Origin: Arthrobacter sp. MN05-02
GTDB taxonomy: Bacteria; Actinomycetota; Actinomycetes; Actinomycetales; Micrococcaceae
Length of the DNA: 64,000 bases
Assembly: GCA_004001285.1 (NCBI GenBank)
Contig: AP018697.1
Location: 310,001 to 374,000, forward strand
Direction of reading: 5' to 3'
Positions within the stretch are counted from its first letter, which is position 1; each line of letters starts with the position of its first letter. The position numbers and the translations under genes were made by a program. Below, in pieces: positions 1-8,002 of the stretch. The notes under the pieces were generated by a model. It worked only from the letters and a program-made list of their open reading frames with translations. It was not told where the DNA came from and searched no databases.

Positions 1-581
1 TGCGTGCCGTCCTGCCGGAGGGTTGGGAGGCCACGCTGCTGGCGGTCGACGGCGACGTCACCTCCGGCGTCCGGCGCCAGCTGCGCTCGCTACCGCCGGA
101 CGCCACCCATCTGGTGGTCAGCGTGGGTGGGAACGACGCCCTCGGCTACCAGCACCTGCTGCAGCGGCCCGTGCGCGGCGTCGCGGAGGCGCTGCTCGCC
201 TTCGCCGGGGCGCAGGAGGACTTCGCACGGGACTACGAGGCGATGATCGACGCCGTCGTATCGGTGGGCCTGCCCCTGGCCGTGTGCACGATCTACGACA
301 CGCCGTCCTCCGAACCCGGCCACGCGGTGATCCGCACGGCCCTGGCGTTCTTCAACGACTGCATCACGAGGTCGGCCTTCGCCCGGGGGGTGTCCGTCGT
401 CGACCTCCGGCTGGTGTGCGACGACGACGGCGACTACGCCAACCCGATCGAGCCCTCGGTCCAGGGCGGCGGGAAGATCGCGGCGGCCATCTCCGCGTTC
501 CTCCTGCCCGACCCCGGCGTGCGGCGTTCCGTGGTCGTCGCCCGCAGTGGCCCGGTCACCCGGCAGGGCGCAGCGACGTGA
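1..581 (+). CDS. SGNH/GDSL-family hydrolase, 3' part
   Basis: The reading frame is already open at base 3, so the start and the N-terminal Gly-Asp-Ser block lie outside the window. The visible part contains the segment VSVGGNDALG, which matches the conserved Gly/Asn block (oxyanion-hole Asn) of SGNH hydrolases. The C-terminal Asp-His block would be expected around SVVDLRLV..., but a clear D-x-x-H is not obvious. No membrane segment or lipobox is visible. These enzymes hydrolyse esters of lipids, sugars or peptides; the substrate cannot be read here. The last 26 bases overlap the convergent lipoprotein gene. The family call is reasonable; activity is inferred. Confidence 0.75.
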   Translation, partial: RAVLPEGWEATLLAVDGDVTSGVRRQLRSLPPDATHLVVSVGGNDALGYQHLLQRPVRGVAEALLAFAGAQEDFARDYEAMIDAVVSVGLPLAVCTIYDTPSSEPGHAVIRTALAFFNDCITRSAFARGVSVVDLRLVCDDDGDYANPIEPSVQGGGKIAAAISAFLLPDPGVRRSVVVARSGPVTRQGAAT

Positions 582-1308
582 TCATGGCCCGGATGTCCTG
601 GTACTCCTCCGTCTCCATGTAGGCGTGCGGGGTGTCGACGTGCTGGGGCTTCCCCGGGTAGATCTCGAAGGGATCGTAAACCCCGCCGAACGCTGCTCCC
701 GACGGCGGCCACGTGAAGAAGTGCGAGATCGGGCACGCCGTCGGACCGGTCGGCTCCGGAGCTGCTGTGATGCCGTAAGCCAGTACGGAGGCGGCCACCG
801 GGTCCGGCACGCCGGGATTGGTGCGTCCCTCGAACACGAACCGCGGCGCCCCCGAGCCCGCGTCGAGGGCAGGGAGCACCTCCGCATCGAGCAGCGCGTA
901 GGGCAGTTCCGCCGGGCAGACAGCACCGGTGACGAGGTTCGTCTGCAGGGTCGCGAGCTGCCGCCCGTCGGCGTCCCCGACGACGACCGCCACGCCCTCG
1001 GGCGGTGCTTCCGGGACGGCGGCGACCGTCCAGTCCGACGGATGGTCGAAGGACAGGCTCCCGTCCGTCGTCGTGTACGTGGTCCAGTCCCCGTCGAGGG
1101 CGGGCTCGGACGGCTCGGCGGTCGGTTCGACGGAGGGGGAGGAGGACGGTGCGGGATCGGCGGACCCGGTGGCGGACGCCGGCTGCGCCTCCTGGGTGTC
1201 CGGGGCGACGGCGTCGGAGCCGGCCTCGGGAGTGCCGCAGGAGGAGAGGACGACGGCGAGGCACAGCGCCCCTGTGGACAGTAGTGCCGGAGTTGCTGGA
1301 CGACCCAT
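556..1308 (-). CDS. Putative secreted lipoprotein of unknown function
   Basis: The 250-residue product begins with a lipoprotein signal: a hydrophobic stretch followed by the lipobox LSSC at about residues 21-24. Cys24 would be lipidated and the protein anchored to the outside of the membrane. A Ser/Pro/Glu/Thr-rich linker follows (about residues 30-75), then a globular domain with the segment DGSLSFDHPSDWTV, which resembles the start of PsbP/LpqN-type lipoprotein domains. The resemblance is from memory and unproven. A strong Shine-Dalgarno (AAGGAG) sits 6-7 nt before the ATG, so this gene is leadered. It converges on, and overlaps by 26 nt, the upstream hydrolase gene. Confidence 0.75.
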   Translation of the reverse strand: MGRPATPALLSTGALCLAVVLSSCGTPEAGSDAVAPDTQEAQPASATGSADPAPSSSPSVEPTAEPSEPALDGDWTTYTTTDGSLSFDHPSDWTVAAVPEAPPEGVAVVVGDADGRQLATLQTNLVTGAVCPAELPYALLDAEVLPALDAGSGAPRFVFEGRTNPGVPDPVAASVLAYGITAAPEPTGPTACPISHFFTWPPSGAAFGGVYDPFEIYPGKPQHVDTPHAYMETEEYQDIRAMITSLRPAG

Positions 1309-1533
1309 GATTACTCCTTCGTAGGTGGGTGGATCGCTCTATCGTGAGCCCCGCTCCCGTGCCGGAACAGGGGCGCAACCGAACCGTGGCCGGGGACGGT
1401 CGATCGTGTCCGAACCGTGTGCGCGTCGTGATGCCGCAGTGACCGTCGGGCCGTCGCCCACCGGGCTCGCGGTGGTGCGCCGCCCGATGCGCACCGGGTC
1501 GTCGATGCCGCGGACAGTGCGTAGGGTCGGACC

Positions 1534-2787
1534 ATGCAGCCCGAGAAGATCACGGCGCTCCGCCGCCGGTTCCACGCCCACGCCGAGCCCGGCTTCCTCG
1601 AGTACCGGACGGCGTCCGTGATCCTGGCGGAGCTCGCCGCGAGGGGCGTGCCGGCCACCACGGGGTCCGGGGCGATCGACGTCGGGCGCATCGCCGTGCC
1701 GCCCACCCCGACCGAGAAGGACGAATGGGGACGGCGCGCGGTCGCTGCCGGAGCCCCGGCCGCCGACGTCGCGTACTTCCAGGAACACGGCACAGCCATC
1801 ATCGCGGAGCTCGAGGGGAACCGTGACGGCCCCACCTGGGGTCTGCGGGTGGACATCGATGCCCTGCCGGTGGACGAGGAGACGGCCGCCGACCACGCGC
1901 CCGTCGCCGGCAGCTACCGCTCCACGACCCCCTTCATGCACGCGTGCGGTCACGACGGCCATGCCGCCATCGGGATCGCGCTCGCCGACCGCCTGCGCGA
2001 CGGGAACTTCCCCGGACGGGTCCGGATCCTCTTCCAACCCGCCGAGGAGGGCGTCCGCGGCGCCCAGCCCATGATCGATGCCGGCGCTACCCGCGGGGTG
2101 GACCGCATGCTCGCCGTCCACCTCGGCGGAGACCTGCCCACGGGGACGGTGGTCGGTGGCATCACGGACGCGATGGCGACCACCAAGTGGAGGGCCACGT
2201 TCGAGGGTGAGGCCGCACACGCGGCAGCCTCTCCCGAGAGGGGGCGGCACGCGCTCGCCGCCGCGGCGCAGGCCACCCTCGCGATCCTCGCCCTTCCACG
2301 CTTTGCGGAGGCCGATACGCGCGTCAACGTCGGCACCTTCCATGCGGACGGGAGCGCCAACATCATCCCCGCCCTCGCGACGATCACCTACGAGACGCGC
2401 TCGACGTCGAACAGTGTCCTCGACGACCTCGACCGCCGCGCCGAAGCCGCCGTGCAGGGCGCGGCCGGGATGTACGGCGTCACCGCGACCACGAAGGCCT
2501 ACGGCAGGGCCGCGGTGTCGCTGCCGGACGACGCGCTGCTCGACGACGTCGGGCGTGCGGCCAGGAGCGTTCCCGCCATCACCGCCTACACGCCCAGCGG
2601 CGCCTCCGGAGGTGGCAGCGACGACGCCCACCTGCTCATCCGGGAGGTGCAGGAGACCGGCGGACTCGGCACCTACATCTTCGTCGGCGCGTCCAACCCC
2701 GCCCCGCACCACCACCGCCGGTTCGACATCGACGAGGACGCCCTCGGAATCGCCGTCGACCTGCTCGAGGCCCTCTTCCGGGGCTGA
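1534..2787 (+). CDS. M20-family amidohydrolase, AbgA-like (p-aminobenzoyl-glutamate hydrolase subunit A type)
   Basis: The 417-residue product has the M20 metallopeptidase signature MHACGHDGH at residues 135-143, which supplies a metal-binding His/Asp pair. It also has FQPAEEG (metal/catalytic Glu) and the dimerisation-domain segment EAAHAAASPERG. Several segments (DAMATTKW, RVNVG, VQGAAGMYGV, GGGSDDAHLL) match E. coli AbgA better than other M20 proteins. AbgA releases glutamate from p-aminobenzoyl-glutamate, a folate breakdown product, as a heterodimer with AbgB. No abgB or abgT lies nearby, so substrate and partner are unsure. A TAGGGT hexamer ends 6 nt before the ATG, suggesting a leaderless mRNA; no Shine-Dalgarno is present. 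Confidence 0.85.
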   Translation: MQPEKITALRRRFHAHAEPGFLEYRTASVILAELAARGVPATTGSGAIDVGRIAVPPTPTEKDEWGRRAVAAGAPAADVAYFQEHGTAIIAELEGNRDGPTWGLRVDIDALPVDEETAADHAPVAGSYRSTTPFMHACGHDGHAAIGIALADRLRDGNFPGRVRILFQPAEEGVRGAQPMIDAGATRGVDRMLAVHLGGDLPTGTVVGGITDAMATTKWRATFEGEAAHAAASPERGRHALAAAAQATLAILALPRFAEADTRVNVGTFHADGSANIIPALATITYETRSTSNSVLDDLDRRAEAAVQGAAGMYGVTATTKAYGRAAVSLPDDALLDDVGRAARSVPAITAYTPSGASGGGSDDAHLLIREVQETGGLGTYIFVGASNPAPHHHRRFDIDEDALGIAVDLLEALFRG

Positions 2788-2836
2788 TGCCGCCGAGACG
2801 CTGGACCGGACGGGCAGGCGGTGCCAAGGTGGGTCC

Positions 2837-3175
2837 ATGGTCGGCGAAGACGATGTACGGTCCGTGTGCCTCGCCCTGCCCGGGACCTCCGAGAGGCTGA
2901 GCTGGAACCGTCCGGCATGGTTCGCCCGCGCCCTCTTCGCCCGCATGTGGGAGGACACGGTGCTGACGGTGAAGACGGACGAACGCCCGGCGCTGCTCGC
3001 CACCGCGCCGGAGATCTTCTTCCTCCATCCGCATCACGAACGGTACGAGGAGCTCGTCCTCGTCCGCCTGGATCCCCTCGATCCCCGCCAACTGTCGGAG
3101 CTGATCGCCGAGTCGTACCGGATCGCACATGGGCGCCATGCCGAGCAGAACGAGCCCGATCCGGTGCGGAAGTGA
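2837..3175 (+). CDS. MmcQ/YjbR-family protein
   Basis: The product is 112 residues, the usual length for this single-domain alpha/beta family (DUF419). Typical segments are visible: LALPGTSERLSWNRPAWF near the N-terminus, TVLTVKTD in the middle and the C-terminal LSELIAESYRIAH helix. Members bind DNA in structural studies but have no settled function. The ATG at 2837 is preceded by CAAGGT ending 6 nt upstream and by no Shine-Dalgarno, consistent with leaderless translation. It lies 49 nt after the amidohydrolase on the same strand and probably has its own promoter. Confidence 0.85.
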   Translation: MVGEDDVRSVCLALPGTSERLSWNRPAWFARALFARMWEDTVLTVKTDERPALLATAPEIFFLHPHHERYEELVLVRLDPLDPRQLSELIAESYRIAHGRHAEQNEPDPVRK

Positions 3176-3539
3176 AATAAGTCACCTTCCGGTAGGGCTG
3201 TTCCTTCGCAGCCCCCGCGTCCTGACGGGCGAGCAGGTAGTTCTCCGTCCCGATGTGCGAGTATCCCGACCCCCTTCCCACGTAGCCGGGCGCCCGAACG
3301 GCCGCGGGCTAGGTAGGCAGTCACGTGGGTGGTACTCGTGAAGCGGTCGCCGTCCGGCCGATAGCTTGACAACGGTGCTCGCTGGTGATGCCGGCGACGA
3401 CGCATCCATCCCGTCCGGATGGGCGTACAACCGGGACTGCTCCACGCAGGCGCCCCAGCATCCCTCTCACACCTGTCTCACTCACGTCTCACACGAGGCC
3501 GTCATCCCGTCCTGCGCGGCGAGCGGCCCAGGGGAAACC
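3176..3539. other. Gene-free leader region upstream of the pelG-like gene
   Basis: This 364-nt stretch contains no convincing coding frame. A TTGACA lies at 3366-3371, but no good -10 follows at 16-18 nt. Bases 3464-3494 carry several copies of the word CTCAC. A purine-rich AGGGGA just before 3540 is the likely ribosome site of the pelG-like gene. I looked for a cyclic-di-GMP riboswitch because Pel systems respond to that signal and saw none of its conserved blocks. Confidence 0.5.
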
Positions 3540-5005
3540 ATGACCTCTCTGCAGTCCCTCCTTCAGGACTCCTTTGCCCGACGCCGCACGATGGTCATCA
3601 TCGTCGCGCTCCTCCTGACGGCCCTCGTGCCGATGGCCGACACCATCCTCCCCGCGGGCTGGTCCTACGCCCTGCTGGCCGCCGGCGTCCTGCTGGTCAT
3701 GGTCACCCTGCTCCTGCTCGCGCGGCCCGGCGCCGCCGGTTCCGGCAGCGACCGGGTGGCGTCCGACGGCGGCGCACGGCCGGGCGCCGGCCTCCTGCTG
3801 TACCTGGCGCCGGTCATCCTCCTGAACCTGGTGTACCCGCTCGTCAGCCCGGCGATGGCAGCGGTCGAGGTCGGCGGCGTGCAGCTCACCCTCGTGGTGC
3901 TGGCCTCCTCCATCACCGTCCCCGTGGCTGGCGCAGGCCGCCTGCCTTCCCGCCTACCGCGCGATCGGCGACCTGATGGCGGAACGCGACATGGCCGCCA
4001 TCACCCGCCGCTTCTGCACCACCTGGCCGGCGATGTTCGTCCAGGCCGTGCCGCTCGTGGTGGTCTTCGCCGTCCCGCTCTGGCTCGCGACCCGCTGGTC
4101 CTTCTCGGCCCTGGCCACCTACGCGGCCCTCTGCGCCCTCCACCTCCTCTTCGTCCAGTCCCTCGTCCTCGCCAACGTCGGTGACCGGCGCGGACTCTGG
4201 GCCATCGCCTGGCTCGCCTACGCCGCGGCACTCTTCGCGGCGCCCACCGTCTGGTGGCTGCCACCGCTGCTCGGAGCGCTCACGCAGATCGCCGCCATGG
4301 GACGGGGACTCGCGTCCATCAGCCTCACCCAGCGCCTCGGTGCCCGCGACTTCTCGACGGACCTCGTCCGCGGACTCCTCCTCGGTGCCGTCCTGTGGGC
4401 CGACAAGTTCGTCCTGTTCCTCGTCACCGGCGGGGATTTCCAGGTGGTGATCGTCTTCCTCGCGATGCTGCCCGCCGTCATCGCCTACAACTACTACTTC
4501 GTGAACCTCGCTCCGCGTGTGGACGAGGCCGTCGCGACCCTGCACCGGACCATCGCCGAGGAGCCACTCACCGTCCTCGCCCTGAGGTCCCAAGCGGCTG
4601 AGCCGGACGGTGGACCGCGCCATCCTGAGCACAGGCGCCGTCGGCATGGTGCTCACGCTCGTCATCTCGCTGCTCCTCGAGGGCATCCAGCCGGTGAACG
4701 TCCTCCTGACCGTCTCCGTGGGAGTCGCATCCTGGGCCTTCATGATCCTGACGCTCCTCAGCTACGAACTGGACTACATCGGGGAGAAGGTCCTTCCGCA
4801 GGTCCTTGGCGGTATCCACCTGGCACTCTGCGTGGCAGCCTTCCTGCTGGTCGGGGCGACGCAGGACGCCACAGGCGCGGCCCTCGCATACGGGGCGCTC
4901 GTGGTGGCGGATCTCGCGCTCGTCGCCGTCGCCTGGGTGCTGTACAAGCGGCACTGGGCCCAGCCCGAGTACACGCTGTTCTGGCGCCACGCCACGTCCT
5001 GGTAA
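3540..5005 (+). pseudogene. pelG: PelG-like polysaccharide flippase, interrupted by two frameshifts
   Basis: Three consecutive frames join into one protein of about 487 residues with many membrane helices, close to the length of PelG. Frame one runs from the ATG at 3540 (MTSLQSLLQDSFARR) to about 3920. A second frame resumes as WLAQAACLPAYRAIGDLMAERD. A third resumes near 4592 as KRLSRTVDRAILSTG and ends in ...HATSW at 5005. Each break is repaired by removing one C from a short C run (3920-3923 and 4589-4591). PelG is a MOP-superfamily transporter that works with PelF in Pel exopolysaccharide synthesis. The conserved reading on both sides of each break suggests sequencing error or very recent mutation rather than old decay. 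Adjacent pelF supports the assignment. Confidence 0.75.
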
Positions 5006-5057
5006 CCGTCCCCGCCACGCCTCCCTCCACCCGCTTTCAGCCCACGAAGGAAGAACG

Positions 5058-6752
5058 ATGTACGTGTTCAAGACCCCGAAGGCCCGTCGCGCAGCACTCG
5101 AGCAGTCCCCGGCCGTGATCCCCCCGGCGCAGGCTGCAGCGCAGGGCTACTACGAGGACGTGGACGTGGCGATCGTCATGGAGTCCACCTACCCCTACCT
5201 CAAGGGTGGCGTCTCGGCCGTGGTCCACGACATCGTCACGCACAACCCCGACCTGACCTATGGGATCATCCACATCACCTGGGACTCCGAAGCCCCCCAT
5301 GAGGACCTCTACGGCATGCCCGACAACGTGGTCTGGGTGCGCCCCGTCTACCTGAGCATGCAGGAGCACCGGCACGATTTCATGGCGGTGTCCGCGAAGG
5401 ACCTCGGCATGACACCCGCCGAGCGCGCGGCCCTCGCCGACCGCCTCTTCGATGCGCTCTACGCACTGTCCGAGCGGCGCGAGGTGGAGCCGCTCTGGGA
5501 ACTCATCGACGAGGGTTTCAACGCGCGCACCCGCACCTACCCGCTCTGGGCCCTGCTGGGAACGCGGGAGTTCATGGAGGCCCTCTCCGTCCGCATGCCC
5601 CAGCTCGACCTGTCCCTCGCGGACTCCTTCTGGACGCTGCGCAACTTCCTCTCGCTCGCGTACGCCGTCCTCGGGGACACGATGCCGAGGGCGCGCGTCT
5701 ACCACGCACACACCACGGGCTACGCCTCGCTGCTCGGTGCCGCCGCCGCGCGGGACCACGACACCTCGTTCCTGCTGACCGAGCACAACCTCTACGTGCG
5801 CGACACCGTGAACACCCTGCTGGACCGCAACATGGCGCTGTCCATCACCTCGGAGGACTACCGGACGTTCGACGTCACGCCGGAGCAGCGCGCCTGGATG
5901 GCGTGGTGGACCGAGATGGGCCACTTCTGCTACCCGAGCGCCGCCCTGATCACCTATCTGTACCCGACGGCGATCACCGAGGCCGCGCGCCTCGGCACCG
6001 ACATCGACAAGGCGGTCGTCGTGCCCAACGCCATGGTCATCGAGGAGTTCGACGACAAGTACCGCGCACGGCTCGCCGCGCAGGAACACCTGGAGCAGCA
6101 TGGTGACGACCACACGTGGAGCCTCGTCTACATCGCCCGCGTGGTGCCGATCAAGGGACTGCTCGATCTCCTGTCGAGCATGGACATCCTGCGCCGCCAC
6201 GGCTTCCCGAACCTCCACCTCGAGGTCCTCGGCCCCACCGAGCACGTGCCCGAGTACTACGAGGCGTGCCTGGCCAAGATCGACAGCCTGGGACTGCACG
6301 ACCACGTGACCATCCACGGCACGGTCAACGTCCGGGACATGCTCGACCAGTTCGACCTCCTGGTGCTGCCGAGCTACAACGAGGGCCAGCCCATCGTGGT
6401 CCTCGAAGCCATGGCAGCCGGCATCCCCACCGTCGGAACCGACGTCGGCGGCATGAGGCAGCTGATCGGGGACGAGCTGTTCACCACGGACGGCCGTACG
6501 GTCGGCTCCTGCGGGGAGCTCGTGGTCGCCGGGGACGTCCAGCAGATGGCGGAGAACATCCGCGCCGTGATCGGGAATCGGGAACTCTACGCGGAGTACG
6601 CCGCCAATGCCCGGACACGCGTGCAGGAGTTCTTCCAGATGCACGAGATCATGTCCTCCTACAACGAGATATACCGGACCGTCGGTGACATCACCGACCT
6701 CCGCGGCCTGGACACGGCCCAGTTCGAGGACGTCAGCCGGATCGACTCATGA
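5058..6752 (+). CDS. pelF: PelF-like GT4 glycosyltransferase
   Basis: The 564-residue product has the N-terminal DUF3492 region typical of PelF. The segment VAIVMESTYPYLKGGVSAVVHDIV (about residues 37-60) corresponds to its opening motif. A GT4 C-terminal half follows, with YIARVVPIKGLLDLL and an EX7E-type segment around YNEGQPIVVLEAMAAGIPTVGTDVGG. In Pel systems PelF polymerises UDP-GalNAc-derived sugars in the cytoplasm beside PelG. A purine-rich GAAGGAAGAA precedes the ATG at 5058, 52 nt after pelG. The 3' end overlaps the next gene by 4 nt (ATGA), so translation is coupled. Family assignment is strong; the actual sugar is inferred. Confidence 0.88.
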   Translation: MYVFKTPKARRAALEQSPAVIPPAQAAAQGYYEDVDVAIVMESTYPYLKGGVSAVVHDIVTHNPDLTYGIIHITWDSEAPHEDLYGMPDNVVWVRPVYLSMQEHRHDFMAVSAKDLGMTPAERAALADRLFDALYALSERREVEPLWELIDEGFNARTRTYPLWALLGTREFMEALSVRMPQLDLSLADSFWTLRNFLSLAYAVLGDTMPRARVYHAHTTGYASLLGAAAARDHDTSFLLTEHNLYVRDTVNTLLDRNMALSITSEDYRTFDVTPEQRAWMAWWTEMGHFCYPSAALITYLYPTAITEAARLGTDIDKAVVVPNAMVIEEFDDKYRARLAAQEHLEQHGDDHTWSLVYIARVVPIKGLLDLLSSMDILRRHGFPNLHLEVLGPTEHVPEYYEACLAKIDSLGLHDHVTIHGTVNVRDMLDQFDLLVLPSYNEGQPIVVLEAMAAGIPTVGTDVGGMRQLIGDELFTTDGRTVGSCGELVVAGDVQQMAENIRAVIGNRELYAEYAANARTRVQEFFQMHEIMSSYNEIYRTVGDITDLRGLDTAQFEDVSRIDS

Positions 6753-7891
6753 CCGGGGTCGGGGCGTGGATCCGGTACGGAGACCCGCTGCTGCCGGGGC
6801 AGCTCGAGTTCGCCGCGGAGCACTACCGCGTGGCGATCCTGCAGCCCTGGGAGACCGCCGCCGCGGAGGAACTCAAGCGCCGCCGTCCCGATATGACGGT
6901 GCTCTGCTACAAGTGCCTGTCCTCGACGCGGAGCTATGAGCCGGGGCCGGTCTACACCTCCGGCGTCTCCTACGCCGAGGCGGAGAGCCAGGCCGCTGCC
7001 CCTGCGGGCAGCGGCAGGGATGGCGGGACGGACACCGGGACCGGCACCGGGACGGACGGCGGCTGGTTCGCCACCCGGCTGGACGGTAGCCGCATCGAGT
7101 GGGAGCGCTATGCGGGCCACTGGCAGATGCGCGTCTGGGATCCCGCGTACCAGCGCCGCTGGGTGGACAACGTGGTCGCCGAACTGCGCGACTCACCGTT
7201 CGACGGCGTCATGGCGGACAACGACGTCTTCGAGGACTACTACGGGCTGCAGCTGCCCATTTCCGGTGCGGCGGACATGGCCGCGCTCCGCTCCGCGCTC
7301 GGCGACCTCGTGGATGCCGCGGGTGGGGCGCTGAACGGCGTCGGGAAGATCCTGGTGCCGAACATCGCCGAGTCGCGCCGTGAGCCGGGCAGGTGGCAGG
7401 CCCACGCCGCCTACGGTGGGGGCTTCGAGGAGGTCTGGCTCGGCTACAGCCCGGTGGACCTCTTCGATCCGGTGACCGCCGAGGCGCAGCTTGCACAGGC
7501 GGCAGGACCGGGACTCTCCATCCTCCGCGTGCCCACCGATGGCGACGACCGCCATCCCAATTTCGCGTACGGGCTGTCGGCGTTCTGGATCTTCGGCGAG
7601 GGCAGGGGCGCATATTCCGCCACGGCCCACGACGACTACAGCCGCACGCAGCACGCTCCCGAACTCGACTGGCAGCTCGGCGCCCCACGGACCGGACCAC
7701 AGGGCCGGAACCACGCCTGGTGGCGGGAGTTCGACGGCGGCTTCGCGGCGGTGAACTTCAACCGGGACGGCAGGCGGCGACGCAAGGTGCGGATCCCTGC
7801 GGGCCTCGTGGACGCCGAGGGCCGACCCGCGCCACGGTCGGTCGTGCTCCAGCCGCAACGCGGGGTCCTCTTCCGGCGTCCCGCACGATGA
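6749..7891 (+). CDS. Cytosolic TIM-barrel glycoside-hydrolase-like protein (GHL15-like), coupled to pelF
   Basis: The 380-residue product has no signal peptide. It opens with VGAWIRYGDPLLPGQLEF and VAILQPWE, then has PDMTVLCYKCLSSTR and DGVMADNDVFEDYY. This strand-by-strand layout and the Asp residues at the strand end resemble the hypothetical glycosyl hydrolase family GHL15 and the GH114-like fold. A low-complexity Gly/Thr/Asp insert lies at about residues 85-108. The start overlaps pelF by 4 nt, so the protein is made together with PelF. In classical Pel loci a hydrolase function is carried by PelA; this gene may be an analogue, but its cytosolic location would be unusual. Fold call from memory; activity untested. 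Confidence 0.65.
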   Translation: MTGVGAWIRYGDPLLPGQLEFAAEHYRVAILQPWETAAAEELKRRRPDMTVLCYKCLSSTRSYEPGPVYTSGVSYAEAESQAAAPAGSGRDGGTDTGTGTGTDGGWFATRLDGSRIEWERYAGHWQMRVWDPAYQRRWVDNVVAELRDSPFDGVMADNDVFEDYYGLQLPISGAADMAALRSALGDLVDAAGGALNGVGKILVPNIAESRREPGRWQAHAAYGGGFEEVWLGYSPVDLFDPVTAEAQLAQAAGPGLSILRVPTDGDDRHPNFAYGLSAFWIFGEGRGAYSATAHDDYSRTQHAPELDWQLGAPRTGPQGRNHAWWREFDGGFAAVNFNRDGRRRRKVRIPAGLVDAEGRPAPRSVVLQPQRGVLFRRPAR

Positions 7892-8002
7892 CGGGCGCCC
7901 CGGGGCACTGACGACCGGTTCTTTCGGCAGGTTCTCCTCAGGATTGCGTCCAATCGCGTTCCTCGCCTGTCCGGCGGTCACGGCGTCGCCCATCATGTGG
8001 GT

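Noticed and set aside
3176..3539. Possible cyclic-di-GMP riboswitch before pelG
   Set aside because: I looked for the conserved GEMM-I blocks and the paired tetraloop-receptor pattern and could not find them on the plus strand.
3920..3923. Phase variation of pelG by C-tract slippage
   Set aside because: The runs are only 3-4 C long, too short for the usual slippage mechanism.
5037..6644. Long open frame (535 codons) on the minus strand opposite pelF
   Set aside because: Its protein is a low-complexity His/Val/Gly/Asp mix typical of antisense frames in high-GC DNA, with no family motif; pelF on the other strand is clearly conserved.
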